Notes: generated by a model not told the origin, from the sequence alone. A DNA stretch of 64,000 nt from Solenopsis invicta (GCF_016802725.1 NC_052664.1:19178405-19242404), one strand, 5' to 3'; positions 12,118-25,400 are shown, counted from the first letter of the stretch. Numbers and translations are program-made.

Positions 12118-15071
12118 TATGATTTAATTTTGTCAAATGTTTTTATATTATGCCATTGCCAGTGCGAATTTATATATCACAAAAAAATATTTAAAAAAGA
12201 TACATTGCAGATAAATTACGTTAAGCACCGTAATCATTTATTCAAATCGTTACTCTTTATCGAGATGTTTTGCTTTTATTACGTTCCATCCCAGCATCAA
12301 CACTCGATTGTAGAGGTCCTACTTAAAGCGCGACTGAATTTGAAATTCAACTGGCCGACTTTGAGATTTTAAATTCAAATTTTGGTAGGATTTTAAGTCG
12401 TCGCGACGCAATCGGGGTAAGTGTTACGATGGCGTTTCGATAATGCAAATGGATAGACGAGTCAAAGTGAGTTACGTGCTCCGTGGAAAAATATTTGGTT
12501 TCTATACCAAGTAATCCCTGACCGCTCTGTTTCTGTATTCAGGAAAACAATCTGCATTTGCGGTATGACACAGTTATTTCATCGCATATCTGATTTTTAC
12601 AGCTGATAATTGAAAACAGTTTAATGCTTGATGTAAATCGAATCAGGGTGTCCAAAATACTCAGAAAGTTTCGGTAACATGTTTTTCTTAACGTACGATG
12701 TGCAGGTAACGATTTCCAATATTGTTTACTGCATGTGCAAAGTCATAATAACTTTTATAAAATTTTAGAAATTTATGAGAAAAGTAAGAAACTCTTATTA
12801 CAGTAATGTAATGTATACAAGTAACAACATAAAACAATTCTAATAATTGCAAAAATCAAAGTAACGCTATTATTTTATACATCATAAGCGCAGAATTTTT
12901 CGAAAGCCAATCTCCATATACCTCATGTGCAATTTTATTACGATGTATACATTAATTAAGTTCAATTATTAATTTGAGCAAAAAACAGACAGAATTAATT
13001 TTATTAAATCTTTATACAAATTCAAATTTTTCTATCCTTAATTTTGAAATTCAAAAAATAAATATGTTGTCTAAAATAATAAAAAAATGTAATAAACAAA
13101 GTAAATTCTAAAAGAGAATTCAAATTTCATAATTTCCCGTATACATTTGCATCTCATTTTACTTTCCATTTGAATATTAGCTGTCTCCAACTTCTAAATA
13201 TTCCAATTGTTTTTGAGAAGATAATATCTAGCCTTAGCATATGTGACAAAATATTTGTACGTCATTTGCACGATCGAAAACACTTCGATGCCATTACTTA
13301 TTCAACGCTGAATAATCAATGTAGAATTGTTTGTATGAGCTATCATGTAAATATAATTTTTCATGTTTTTGCTACATAAGGACAAATTTATACTTTATCA
13401 TATTCCGTATAATTTAATATACATTTTCACTTAATGAATTGAAATAAAGCTATTAAGAGATAAAAAATGCACAAAATTGCTTAAATATTTTGAAAGTACA
13501 ACCTTATAAAATTCATTTATATGTAACAAGTAAATTAAATAATATAAAATTGTATTTACATGAAATAAAATGTACAAAAATAAAATTAGTTCACCTCATT
13601 CAAGAATGTCTTGTAAATTGGTTATAAATGCAGAATGCTATTTTCCTCAAATTCGCAATGTTAATCGCGAGACAGAAGCAAAAAAAGACAATTCTCATAA
13701 TTAATTTCTAAAAAAAAAACTTCATAAAAATACTCTTCCTATTTATTTAAAAATTATTCACACACGCATAAGAATATTCTTAAAGTGTGAAGTATATTTC
13801 CATCAAAAAGATAGAATATCTTTAAATTCTCTCAAATTTAAAGAGGATGGAATGCACTTACGCGCACAATAGAAATCGTGATCTAATTGGATCAAACAAA
13901 AATTAATTTAACGTAAAAAAATACGCATGTAAAGATTAAGGAATTTTTACAACTCGCTTACACTCGCCGAAATATTTGGCCGACCTATTATATCAACCTT
14001 TACTTGGGGTGACTATATTGAATGCGATCCCTCTTCAACAGAACTCTTCCGTCAATCGTCTCGTTGACCACAAGTACGAAACGAATCTCGATAGCGAAAT
14101 ATGTAAATCACAATTTATTCGTAAAACAGATACGATCGTTCCGACAGGGAATAATTGAAACCGATCCTTTACGCAGACGTGCTCGTCCCACGGATAAACA
14201 TGCAAATCCACAAGGGGGGGTTCATGGAAGTACAACGCCGCACGTTCCGCCGGCCTGAGTTTCCCACTCTTTTATCACTCTCCTATTACGTATATACTCC
14301 AATGGTGTGGAACATGTTGACGTAAAAGGGGTAAAAGGAAGGCGGACACGCCGGCTGGGAACGGAAAATATCCGCAAGACGCAGAGATGCGTCACGGCGC
14401 GGCCGGTGTAATAAAAACGTCGCTCGGCGACGGACGGGGTGATCACTTCCGCGGCCTGACTCTGTACGGCTTTTTGTGACCCCTCGATACGCCACAGCTG
14501 TGTCGAAAGTATATTTTTATAACATCGCAATTTCGCCGTTACTGCACTGACGCGATCTAACTTCACACGCGCGACAGGCATATGCGATGTGACACGCGTG
14601 TCGTGACGTGCGATTGCGTCGGGACGTCGGATCGTCAACCTTCGTACATTCCTTTATATACTGAGAGGAATATTTGATGAGATAGACCACACGTTTCCCT
14701 AAATAGTGATCAAATAAATTTTATATAGATATATTTAATTGCTAACAGTTATTTTGACCAAACAAACAATTGTTTTTATACAATTTCAAATGGTACGTTA
14801 AACGTAAGTTTTTGGTACCACTAGCTACAAAATTCATTTGATCTTTATTTAACTAAACGTTTGATTAATATTTCTCTCAGTGTAGCACGTCGTGCAAAAT
14901 GTACGATGCGGTAGGTTAAGAATTCAGGAAATAATGTAAAAGTACCAACCAATAAGTCAGTTTGATGGCGCGTTACTACTCAATAAAAACCGGAAAACAC
15001 GCCATTATCGGTATTATTACTGTCATAAGAAACTTACTATCATAACAAGATTGTATTATTTAAAGTGTCAC
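12118..15071. other. Non-coding; CpG-rich pocket at 14180-14640
   Basis: 12118-14170 is AT-rich with no recognisable gene. A donor-like gggtaagtgtt at about 12415 has no convincing acceptor or frame. cagggtgtccaaaatactc at about 12645 resembles one end of a short inverted-repeat transposon but has no partner end. 14180-14640 is CpG-rich with open frames on the minus strand that I do not recognise. Confidence 0.45.
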
Positions 15072-15316
15072 TACACAGAAAAAAATTGGTATCAAATCAA
15101 CAATTTATTGTTTCATATATCAACGAGAATACAAAATCTTCTTGGAAGAATTTATAATTTTAAATACACGTACTTTGCTAACATACAGAAATTTTGTTTC
15201 TTCATGTAAGCAAATTATGCTCTTTTGAAATTATCAAATTCTTTCAAGAAGATTTTATATTCTTGCTTATATATGAAACGATAAATGTTGATGTAATATT
15301 AATTTTTTTCTGTGTA
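15072..15316. mobile_element. MITE family B, copy 1
   Basis: An imperfect palindrome bounded by TA on both sides. It begins cacagaaaaaaattggtatc and ends with the reverse complement, attaatttttttctgtg. The inner arms pair through caacaatttattgtttcatata and tatatgaaacgataaatgttg, then through aaaatcttcttggaagaa and ttctttcaagaagatttta. TA flanks and terminal inverted repeats fit a Tc1/mariner-type or similar non-autonomous element. No coding capacity. A second, better preserved copy is at 20223-20465. Confidence 0.85.
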
Positions 15317-18300
15317 TTATTAATTGTATTAACAGTAGCAAGATCAAAATAAATATGAAAATCAGTATTTTTAAAAATTTATATTAAAATCAATTATTAA
15401 TTTCTTTAATCGTATAAAATTTACATCTTCCAATTTCAAAATTGCGCAAATATTTCAAATGTAATTTTTTATAAATTTTCATAAAAATTGCATGTAAATA
15501 TTTTATTCTGTATGAAACAAAATATAATACGTTACTTGCCTTATCTTTAAAAACTCTGTTTCTACGTGAATGCTATGACAAACTCGTCTCGTTAAAACCA
15601 TTACGAGGGAGATTTCGCGGACATATCGGTATTGTTATTTCAGTTAAAAGAAAATAAGAAAGATGATCCGGAACAGTCCGAATTCGCTATCGCAACGGTA
15701 CTAGTTGATTTACGTTTCGACTGCTGAACGAAAACACGCAGAGAAAAACGAGGAAACGAGAAAAAGTACAGTGGCATCGTGTCGTGGCTTGGTGCGTTTC
15801 GCTGAGCGAAATATCGCACCGCGAAGGTTTATTATCGCGTGAGAAGAGCGCGAGATGGTTTTCGCGTTATTTATATCCGCGCGTAAACGCCGTTACCCGC
15901 GAATAATAAATTCGCGAGCGATGGCATTAAAATGCGGATCCTCGCCGCCGTAGGGGAAATATGCGAAGCGTGTTTATACCGCGCTATTCCGCGCTGTCAA
16001 ATATTTATATGCTGTGCTTTATCTTTTCAAAGGATTCGTACGCTATACAACTCGGGAACGCTGATAAACGCGTATCGATCGGGGAGAGGAAGAGAAAGGG
16101 AGAAATGGAGAGAAAGAGAGCCGGCGGGTCCGATTATTTCTGCTTAGCGAAGAACTCGGCAAACATCGGTTGCACGACTGTAGAGAAAGAGAAGCTATGG
16201 CTCGCATCGCAAAATCGCCTGTAGTGCGAAATTCATCGACTCCGTCCGTAAACTCACTTGAATACCCGTTTACCGTAGTTCGATTAAAGCGTCGGCAGCT
16301 CTACTCAAAGTGAAATAGAAATGCCTATTGCAGACGTAGAGACCGCATCCACACATACCCCACGCTTTAACGTTATACGCAATTGTTTGAGTTTCAAGTG
16401 CAATTGTTTCAAGTTTTCGTTGTCTAATGTCGAGGATATACAAAAGGACATGCTAGATATTTGATGTCCACGTTTAAATTTTGGGATTTTCATCGATATA
16501 TATGTCACACTATGATGATAAACATCGTATATCAATATAATTGATTTAAATCGGTAAATCTCAATTTAAAAAATTAACGACTTATTAAAAATCACTACAA
16601 GGATACGTTTTAGATCATACACCAATACCTTGGTAAAAAACGATTTTTAATTTAAAATAATTAACAGTATTGTGATTTTCATGCAGAAAATTATTTATTT
16701 ATTTATGCATTAAAATTAAGATTCTTTTTGAATTTCTTAATCTTAAATATTTGTAATGGAATCTCTCAGGAAAAATTGCAAGCACTATAAAGGTAACTTG
16801 AAAATACAATTTAAAGTAAGTTGTTTCTTTCTAAGTGAGCATTTAAGATTTAATTATTAAAATTACAATAACGGAAAAGAGAGACTCGAGGCAGTGATGT
16901 TAAAAAAAAATTTTTAATTTTAAGTAAAGTGTCGTAAAAATTAAGTTTCGTTCTTTATCTTATTTTATTTAGACTTAAATCAATTAACTTGCTACGTATT
17001 GTTTTATATGTGTATATATGTATTTATAGATACATAATAATAACACTTAATAAACGTAGATAATTCATTTTAAATAGATCATTGAACAAGACATTCCCTG
17101 TAACAGATGAATACAAGGAAATTGAATTTCTCTAACATTATTAGTGAACGATGAATAGCGGCAGAATAATGATAAAATGAAACCAGCAGATGGACATGGG
17201 GGAAAAAAAACGAGATGAAAGAGATGGCTTTGTATCGTGACTGTCGTGTTTAATATATCGTACCAAAGCTTAAAGCCATTGAATTCAATAGAACCATGTT
17301 ATCTCTTTGACGTTTCTAAAGAAAGAAAGAAATATAAAACATATAAAATTCCGATCTGTGTAGAGCAGTTTGATTTAACAGAGCGATCAAAGTTTGAATG
17401 ATACGAGAAAGCTCAGCATCTACGGGCATTACCTTATTATCGTGTAATCATGTAATGTTAAGTTTAACGTAAGCATTTCCTCGCTGACGTATCGACCGGT
17501 TCACCGATCATCGGGCCACGCAAAAGCAATATACCGTATGCCCATCTGAATCGAGAATCGTTTATGATAATCTCGCGCTTCGGAACATGGCGCAGGATAA
17601 TCCCAGGACAAAGTCGAAAATAATTGAGGCGGTCATTCCGTTGTAAGCGGTACAGACACGCCTCGCGTTCGAGAGGGCTGAGAAATCAATATTCCGCGTC
17701 TCTCCCGTGACAATGTCCGAACGTGGGCAAGTTATGACGCGCGCGCTACCAAGGCGACTGTTTTAGAAATTGGAGCAGGTGGCTATGATTAATCGAAAAC
17801 TTGTAGCGCTCACGCTCAGATTCCTATTCTGATTGAAACGCAGCGCGTACGCGAATATTAGGGATTCATGGAATTACCAGCGGTGTTTAGATTAGTCTGA
17901 TCTAAGCATCAGCAAGATTGTTGACGCAATGCCAAGAGATAGTTTGAAGAGATAGTGTAGGTATCATCCCTAAGGCTACTCAAGTATTACGTGGGTCTAG
18001 TTGACTCGAGGCAATTAAGCTGGATTTGTTATTATGTACCGTTTGATATTTATGACATTTGATATTTTGATATTTTGCAATATTAATATATAGGGCCATT
18101 GTACCAATCGCTGAACAATCAGCAGTAAATAATTATTTCAGAAAAGTATTAAAATAATAAGATTTTAAAATAATAAATTGCAAATTAATTGTATTTGTCA
18201 TGGTCTAATTTTCATAAAGATTTTATATGTTAAATTTATATATTAAAATATTTTTTATTTAAAAATTTAATTACATAAAAATTTTATTTATACGTTTATT

Positions 18301-18745
18301 GACTAATGCAGTGACCCTATGTACATTTAAAAATTTTAACAACTAAAAAATCTCATTTACAAATCTTGCAAATTGTTTAACATAACTGAACGTCGCAAAT
18401 TTAAAATAATTTTACAAGTACTACGACAATCGTGAAATATTCAAATACTATTTTACGTGAAAAAAAAATATAAATTTTTTAAATAGTCGTTCTAAATCCG
18501 TTTGGAAGGTTTATAGGTCTAACCCCGCTGGAAACACTAATTAAAGAGATTATGAAATATTAAGTCTTAATTGCTTTAAAAAAGGTCAAACGCAGCCTCA
18601 CTGCAGGCATTGTAAAAAGTTTTTAGAAAGTTTTGAGAACAGTGTGCGAGTTTGGAGACATTTTATCGCTTCTTTTTATAATTTTTAACGATATTATAAG
18701 TACCCACTTTTTATATTCGTTATGAAAGTAAGAAATAGAAAAGTG
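15317..18745. other. Non-coding; CpG-rich pockets at 15690-16240 and 17480-17790
   Basis: The first pocket contains a tight hairpin at 15791-15820 and a purine tract at 16081-16121. The second is a shorter CpG-rich island. Open frames inside them (for example plus 15932-16224) are not recognisable. The rest (16240-17480 and 17790-18745) is AT-rich and featureless to me. Confidence 0.45.
15791..15820. repeat. GC-rich hairpin in CpG pocket
   Basis: ggtgcg-tttcgc-tga-gcgaaa-tat-cgcacc: two 6-bp stems, a 3-nt loop and a 3-nt bulge. It is more stable than typical hairpins in this AT-rich window. Function unknown. Confidence 0.6.
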
Positions 18746-19663
18746 CATTAAAGTTTTTCTTCCAGATTCGTTAACATAAGATTTATTACTGACACCATTT
18801 ATTATTCCAGAGTCGCGAGATCAATAATAATATTTAAGTTACTTTAGTTAAAAATTGAATACTTTTGTTTAAACATTTATTCAATTTATAATTATTGACC
18901 CTATGATATTAATCCGTAATTAATATCAGAATTACTTAGTTAAAAACAAATGGTTTTATTTAAATATTTATTTTTTTAACTGGCTCGTGGTCATTGACCC
19001 ACTTATTAATCTCTCTTAATTCGTAATATTAAAATTATTTTAGCTATTATTGCAACACATCACGAAAGATAATGAGCCGACAGAATGCAATATAAATAAA
19101 TTTGTTGAATATATAAAAGGTGTAAATAAATAATTCTTCATTATATTGTCTAAAATAATGTAAAGACAAATGTATAAAAAAATTTTTTCTACTTAGGAAA
19201 ATACTAAATATGTCAATTTATTAACGCACTATTGTCTGTTAATGCAATGTTCTGTTGCAAATGAAAAAAATTTACGCCGACGGCAACGGATTATTTTATG
19301 ATAATAAAATTTATTAAGAGCATTAAAATCATTCCTGCGATATTGCAAATACAAATTATTATACATCGTTGTTTATCAAGCATGGTACGTAAATGATTGC
19401 ATATAAACAATAAATACCCAAATAAATCAAAAAAGTGCTGAAACATGTTTGCTTTTATAAAAACGGATTGTAAGAAAAATATGAATCCGATTAATCGTCT
19501 ACTCTAATTAATAAATTTCGATCTATTCAATTTCATTATTGCTTGAAGAATATTATATTGATCATTTTCAATTAAATACTCTTATTATTGATTTTGCGAC
19601 TCTTGAATAATAAATGGTATAATAAATCTTATGTTAAAGAATCTGCAAGAAAAACTTTAAAAT
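18746..19663. mobile_element. Long-armed inverted repeat (about 920 bp)
   Basis: The left arm 18746-18840 contains gttaacataagatttatta and ccatttattattccagagtc. It is the reverse complement of 19571-19663, which contains gactcttgaataataaatgg and taaatcttatgttaaagaa, with only a few differences over about 95 bp. The roughly 730-bp interior is AT-rich with no open frame of note. This fits a non-autonomous DNA transposon with long terminal inverted repeats. A plain inverted duplication is the alternative. No clear target duplication is visible. Confidence 0.65.
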
Positions 19664-20169
19664 AAATATACAGAATCACGTCACTGACTCGAATGACGCC
19701 ATTGAAATTTGTTTTGTGATTGTAATAAAACACGGCTGATTAAAAGCATCTAAACATTATTGGAAAGCACCGTCAAAGTATCGAATAGTTCCATCAAAGG
19801 AAATAAACGCATATAATATGATTTTCCGTAAAAAGCAGTTCCCAGAAATCCATATATTGGCAATCTGTCAGTGCCCATAGCTACAATCATTCTTAAATTG
19901 TTACTACAATGTGACAATGTAACTGTAAAATGATAAAATCAAATAATTTTAGGTTGTAATACAAAGCGTTTTAGTTTTGTACGACTAATATTAAAAATTC
20001 AAAAAATGATAAAATAGCGTCATATAATTATATAATTTGTAAAATAGAGATAGCCAATACACAAAGAAGGTGGTTTGGTTTATATTAGTAGTGTAAATCA
20101 GACCAACCTAGAATTTCGATGGCGTAATTCAGATCATTTGCAGGTCATTCGCACTTAATTTTTTGGTAC
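19664..20169. other. Non-coding spacer
   Basis: AT-rich sequence between two inverted-repeat elements. No gene, RNA or further repeat is recognised. Confidence 0.5.
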
Positions 20170-20518
20170 ATAGAAATATTTTTATTTATTTTCAACTTTT
20201 ATAAACGTTTTCGCTTTAACTTTACACAGAAAAAAAATTAGTATCAAATTAACAATTCATTGTTTCACATATAAGCAAGAATGTAAAATCTTCTTGGAAG
20301 AATTAATAATCTTAAACAGACATAATTTGCTTACATCAAGAAAAAAAAATTTTCTTTATGTAAGCATTTTGTTTAAGATTATAAGTTCTTCCAAAAAGAT
20401 TTTACATTCTTACTTATATGTGAAACAATAAATTGTTGATTTGATACTAATTAGTTTTCTGTGTAAAGTCAATATTGTAAAGTAGCGAAAACATTTATAA
20501 AAGTTAAAAATAAACAAA
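20170..20518. repeat. Outer inverted repeat around a family B element
   Basis: Immediately outside the family B element at 20223-20465, the left flank (tttatttattttcaactttt, then acgttttcgctttaactt) is the reverse complement of the right flank (tagcgaaaacatttataaaa, then gttaaaaataaac). Either family B inserted into the middle of another palindrome, or this copy is a longer variant whose TIR continues past the TA. The flanking arms are about 45-50 bp. Confidence 0.65.
20223..20465. mobile_element. MITE family B, copy 2
   Basis: A near-perfect palindrome flanked by TA. It starts cacagaaaaaaaattagtatc and ends gatactaattagttttctgtg. The arms run through caattcattgtttcacatat and tttacattcttacttatatg and through the central attttgcttacat-type segments. 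Very similar to the copy at 15072-15316. No coding capacity. Confidence 0.88.
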
Positions 20519-20525
20519 AATATAT

Positions 20526-20581
20526 GCTTGCTTATATATGAAACAATGAATTGTTGATTTAATACTAATTTTTTCTGTGTA
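20526..20581. mobile_element. MITE family B, solitary right end
   Basis: gcttgcttatatatgaaaca followed by attgttgatttaatactaat and ttttttctgtgta repeats the last 56 bp of the family B element ending 60 bp upstream. Only the right end is present. It could be a truncated tandem insertion or an abortive duplication. Confidence 0.75.
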
Positions 20582-22280
20582 GATAAAATTCATAGTCTTA
20601 TCCAAGATCACTTTACTTTTTTTTCCCTCAAAAACCACGTCACAAATTTTAGTTCTCGCTTAAAGTGACGTAATTCCATAAATTTACCTTAATGCACTTC
20701 AGCTAAACGTTTCCAAATATCGCGCTCGCATTGCCACGCACGGCATGTTCACGTTATCACGTTGATTGCGCACAAAATGCAGGAGCCACCTTTTATTTTT
20801 GCAAAACACGTCGCGGTGACTGGTGACGAAACAGCATTTCAAAACATTCGTCAAAGTGTGATGCTATGCAACGTGAGGCTAGAAAGCACCGTCAGCCGGT
20901 GCAAAATGCGTTGCAAAAGTTGTAACACACCGACATGGCGGCTATTGCGGAAATAGGTTTCTGAAAATTTCATTCAACGTCGCCGCGACGACCGTGCGCG
21001 CGACCAACGTTTCGAAAAATTCAATTCGAGTCTTACCTTTCTCGACATCTCGCAGCACCCTGGCCGACACCACGCCACTCTTCTGAAACAAACAAGTGAG
21101 TGTTTCATGAAGGAAAAGTTGCAATATTGATTCTTTCGCGGGAAAGAAATCTCTGCCTTGCAATTTCGTGACAGGGTAGGAAAACGTAATAACTTTGCTT
21201 TCCGATCTCTCTGCTTGTTTTCTTTACTGTGCTAAAACACACAGATATACTTTATAAATTATATCACAAAATTACAAAAGTCAAAAAGAAGAGAGAGATA
21301 AAAATTATAATTTCGGAATTTTTTATTCCGAGAGTATGATTTCAAAAATTGCGTAAACCTCCAATTCAATTATTCAATTCCACGGAGAAGTCGAAAAATC
21401 TGAAATATTTTTATTTAATTTTCTTTTCGCTACTATAAAAATAATAAGTTCTTAATGGATAATTTTCCCGAGATCGCAGGCGTATATACGTAGCCTAGCA
21501 AAAGATGCGACAGTGAGATTAGATTTAGTCATCAAATCTACTCGCCACCGTCTGCCTTTTACGGTAACGTGATTTAAATGAAAATTTCATTAGCGAGTGA
21601 GCAAGTGACCACGTCGAAGCTCCTATATATGTACGTATTATACATGTAACTGCCTGGCCGAAGCGAATTTAACGCGTGCATACTCACAAAAAGATGGCCA
21701 TTGGTAATATTAAAACTCCATCTTTTAGACATCCCTCAAGAACCAAAAAAAATGCATCATTAATCTATATTAATGAAATTTTAAATTCGAGATTTAATAC
21801 GAAAGTTGAATACGGTCGCCCACCAATAGATGCTCAACACATTTTCGCCCAAAGCAAGTTCTCATCATATTCGACAGGGAGCTATTATGTATGGATTTTC
21901 CGGTATATATCCTGTGTAATATTAACGAACGACGAGGAACCTCCTGAAATTCAACGCAAAATGTACTCTCTATCATGCAAATAATTAAATAGATAAATCA
22001 AAGATTACAACACTGCCATCCTAAATTTCACCGCACAGCACAGTAGCGCGTTATATCGCGGATCTCGAAAATGCACAATCGTTTTCGATATTCCCTAAAG
22101 CGGCCGCTACGTTGTTTCCGGCAGATTCTACCACGTTTATGCGCGTTTTGTGGTTATCAGCGGGTCGGTCCAAACTCGTTATTTACCTATTTATCGTATC
22201 ACCCTCGAAACGCTATCAGAATTATTACGTGACGTGTGTATAGTGATACGCGTGTGTATAACCATCTATTAAAAAAAAAA
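20582..22280. other. Mixed-composition stretch holding a candidate exon
   Basis: Apart from the 46-nt minus-strand exon candidate described separately (21037-21082), the stretch has moderately GC-rich patches at 20690-21180 and 22020-22260. Open frames there (for example plus 20762-20956 and 21676-21984) show no recognised domain. Confidence 0.4.
21037..21082 (-). other. Candidate internal exon, 46 nt
   Basis: On the minus strand, a pyrimidine-rich acceptor (cacttgtttgtttcag) is followed by 46 nt of GC-rich, CpG-bearing sequence. It ends in a consensus donor (gagaaag followed by gtaaga). All three frames are open across the 46 nt. The frame starting at the first base reads KSGVVSARVLRDVEK, with one base left over for the next codon. 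I do not recognise the protein, and partner exons are not identified. A length of 46 is not a multiple of three, so inclusion or skipping would shift frame. It could also be a non-coding exon or a chance match, but it is the best paired splice-site signal I found in the window. Confidence 0.35.
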
Positions 22281-22489
22281 AATTGGCCTCAAATTAGTTT
22301 CATAAAGATAATTTCAACTTGAGATTTTTTCCTATCTTCAAGTAGGATTTACTTTATTCTATAATAAAGTCACATTTGAAAAAAATTAGCCTAAAATTAG
22401 TTTCATAAAGATAATTTCAGCTTGAAATGTTTTTCCATCTTCAAGTAGGATTTATTTTATTCTATAATAATAAAGTCACATTTGTAAAG
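22281..22489 (+). repeat. 103-bp tandem duplication
   Basis: The unit aattRgcctMaaattagtttc ... aaagtcacatttg occurs at 22281-22382 and 22384-22489, about 90% identical by eye. The second copy has a 3-nt insertion in its ataata run. Each unit holds a small internal hairpin (cttgagat / atcttcaag). Non-coding. Confidence 0.9.
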
Positions 22490-25400
22490 TTGACATTTTA
22501 TTTCCTCCACCAGAGCACGAATAAATAACATCTTTTTGCTTTTAAATTTCATCTTAAGTCAACATGTAGATAGTGACAATAATGCTTTAACATTATATTA
22601 TCGATTCATACGCGTGGCAAAAGTTCACGCTAAAATGTAATACGAAGTCTTTTCTATGTGCGCTGCAAGAGCAACTACCGTGACGTGTGCACGATGAATG
22701 GGCAAAATGCGCGAGCGATAAAGGGATAAATCCACTTAAAATCTCATCCATTATATCCGCTTTCTTCCACGGGGGCACTCGTGTTTCCCAGTTATTTAAA
22801 AACCGAGATCCATTTCATCGTATGGACCGCAGCTTCATGGTAATCTCCGCAGTTTCGCAAGCCGGTGTGGCAAACTCATTATATTTCCCACCGTGCAAGA
22901 GAGCACGCGAGACAGAACGACAGACACACTTACGCTCGAATATTCCTACCGCAAGAGAATCAAGTTTTATTAGATAGACGAGAAAACCTGTGTTCGTTTA
23001 ATTTAATAATCTAACAGATCTTAATTTTTCCACGCTACAAAAAACAACAGTATTAATTCGTGTTTATTTTCGAATATATATAATATTTTCAATTTTTTTA
23101 ACGAGACGGATCAATCCGAGAATAATTATACATATATTGTATAAAGTTTTCGAGAGCACATGTTTGAATTTTTATATTGTAATGCAAAGTAAAATCTAAA
23201 CCAAGTTAAATGTAAAACGACACGTCAGAATATTTCTTCATATTTCAACAAACGTAAAATATACAATGTTTTTGATTATGCGCGCCTTTCTACATAAAAA
23301 TTGAAATCGGTTGCTTCTAGAAAATGTGAATTTTCTTCTGCACTTCAGTATCGAGATACCAGTGTTCTGGAGTGTTTCGAATACAGCAGCGATTTCGCTG
23401 ATCGTTGCTTTCGTTGCTACGAATAAATGGATGCGAAATGTTCAAGTGCCTTAGTGCCCGCTGTTTGTATTTCGCGAGAGACAGAGCGACAGGTTTATAC
23501 GTCGACAAAGCAAACCGCATAGTATTCGTCGAAGTGTATTGCGTTCCCGTTAATTTTATCTTCGTGAGAGAATAACAGTATATACAGTTTGCCTGTTTAT
23601 TCCATGTATGGTGATCGTGTAAATGTGAAAGAAGATTTTCAAGGAAAATCCTCAACTTGAACGAAAGCTGCGAAATGTTTCTTTTTTTTATTACTTTCTC
23701 GTGACTTTCGCTCTATCCGTAAAATTTTCGTGTTTAAATAACATAGAAGAGCTATTATATTCTCAATGAAGGAGAGGAAGAGAGATCATTGTTATACATA
23801 CTTTATCTATCACATCTACGGGCAAACACTGGCGCACAGCCTAGCGTCCGCCAATAACAGGGCCGAGCAGCAATAATTATTATCAGCGGTGCATCAGCAA
23901 AGAGTTAATGGACAGAGGCAATATGTCATTTGATCAATATTTATTCTTGATGGTCGCATGGTCATATACACAAGTGCGTGCATATCAATTTACAATGTGT
24001 ATTAAATAGGGTTTGTAAAGCTATATAAAATTCTTTTTAATTACCTATACATCAAATGAGATAAAAAGTTAATGTTTCATAAACAATGTAAAAAAATATT
24101 AAAATTAACATTTCATCAGGTAAGTTTGCCCATAACGTTCATACAACTGTATATTTGGCAATTATTTAAAAAAATTAACTATTAAAATAAAAAAAAATAT
24201 TTTATAATTCGAATACTGATATTTGAAACATCGAGAAATGTCACACCTTTCTTACTTATCATTATTATTTTAGCTGCAAGAAATAAATGTAGGTCACGCA
24301 ACGGAATATCAAGCTCATCAAAGATGAGAAGAGAAAACAGATGAGATTGCAAACAATAATTTCTTAATGTACATGTTAGTTTAGGTCGTAATAAATCAAT
24401 TAGTTTTATCATCTTTCGGAGAAGAGATAATCGTGGGATAATACAGTCGATCGGAATACGATAATTTTCAAATCGCAAAACGTACTTGTACAACTATTCT
24501 GAAAGCAGAAGGTCCGACAATCGGAGAAATTTGATGATTCCACGAATCTAACGGTCTGGCGGACCAACAGGTCTCCCGTTTTCCCCGGCCATACATTTGT
24601 CAGAGATTCAGCAGTGACCTCATATAAATCGCGGTATGGCAAATGGAACTTCCGGTGAAATGCGCGAGGAATGTCGCCCATCGCGGTCGAAGGGAGGCAG
24701 CAGCCTTACACGCGTGCACTGCCTGACTTGTGTCGTCGATTACTACTTGTCTCTCAACGCTCTATTTTACGAGACATCTCCGTAACAGTTACTTATATCT
24801 CAAGGCACGTTCAACTAGCAGCGCATTCCATACATCGTTTGGTGAAATCTGTCAGTTAAATTACTAAAAGCGTCGCTTGCGACAATTAGAACACCAGACG
24901 GATGTAATTCCATCGAATAACCGGGTACTAAATAGAATATCTTTACAGAAATTCAGAAAATTAATTAACTCAAAATATAGAAAGAGAAAGAAAAAAATTA
25001 ATTAATCTGTTCTTTGATTTATCTCTATCTAATTCAGATATTAATTCATATTTTTAAATAAATAATAATGGCAATAATAATAAGTATGGAAATAATGATG
25101 ATAATGATATACAATTCGAAATCTATGAATCTATTATATTGAAATTGCAGAAGATTCAATTCATAAAGCTTTAGAATCGTATTGAAATTACAAGCCGGTC
25201 TCTAAGTTAATCGACTTTTTATTTTTTTCTTCTTTTCTGTGTCGCAATTTGCTCGTTCCATTTCCTAAGATGTCTCGCGTAACTTTGATGAATTTTAAGC
25301 AAACAACAGTTCAAAGAAAGGCCGATAAGCGGATATAGTATCTTGTTTCATTCTCCTCCATTCAATTCGTTTACGAGATGTCGACAGTTTATATCGACAA

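Noticed and set aside
12645..12665. cagggtgtccaaaatactc as a transposon end
   Set aside because: No inverted partner within several hundred bases and no second copy in the window.
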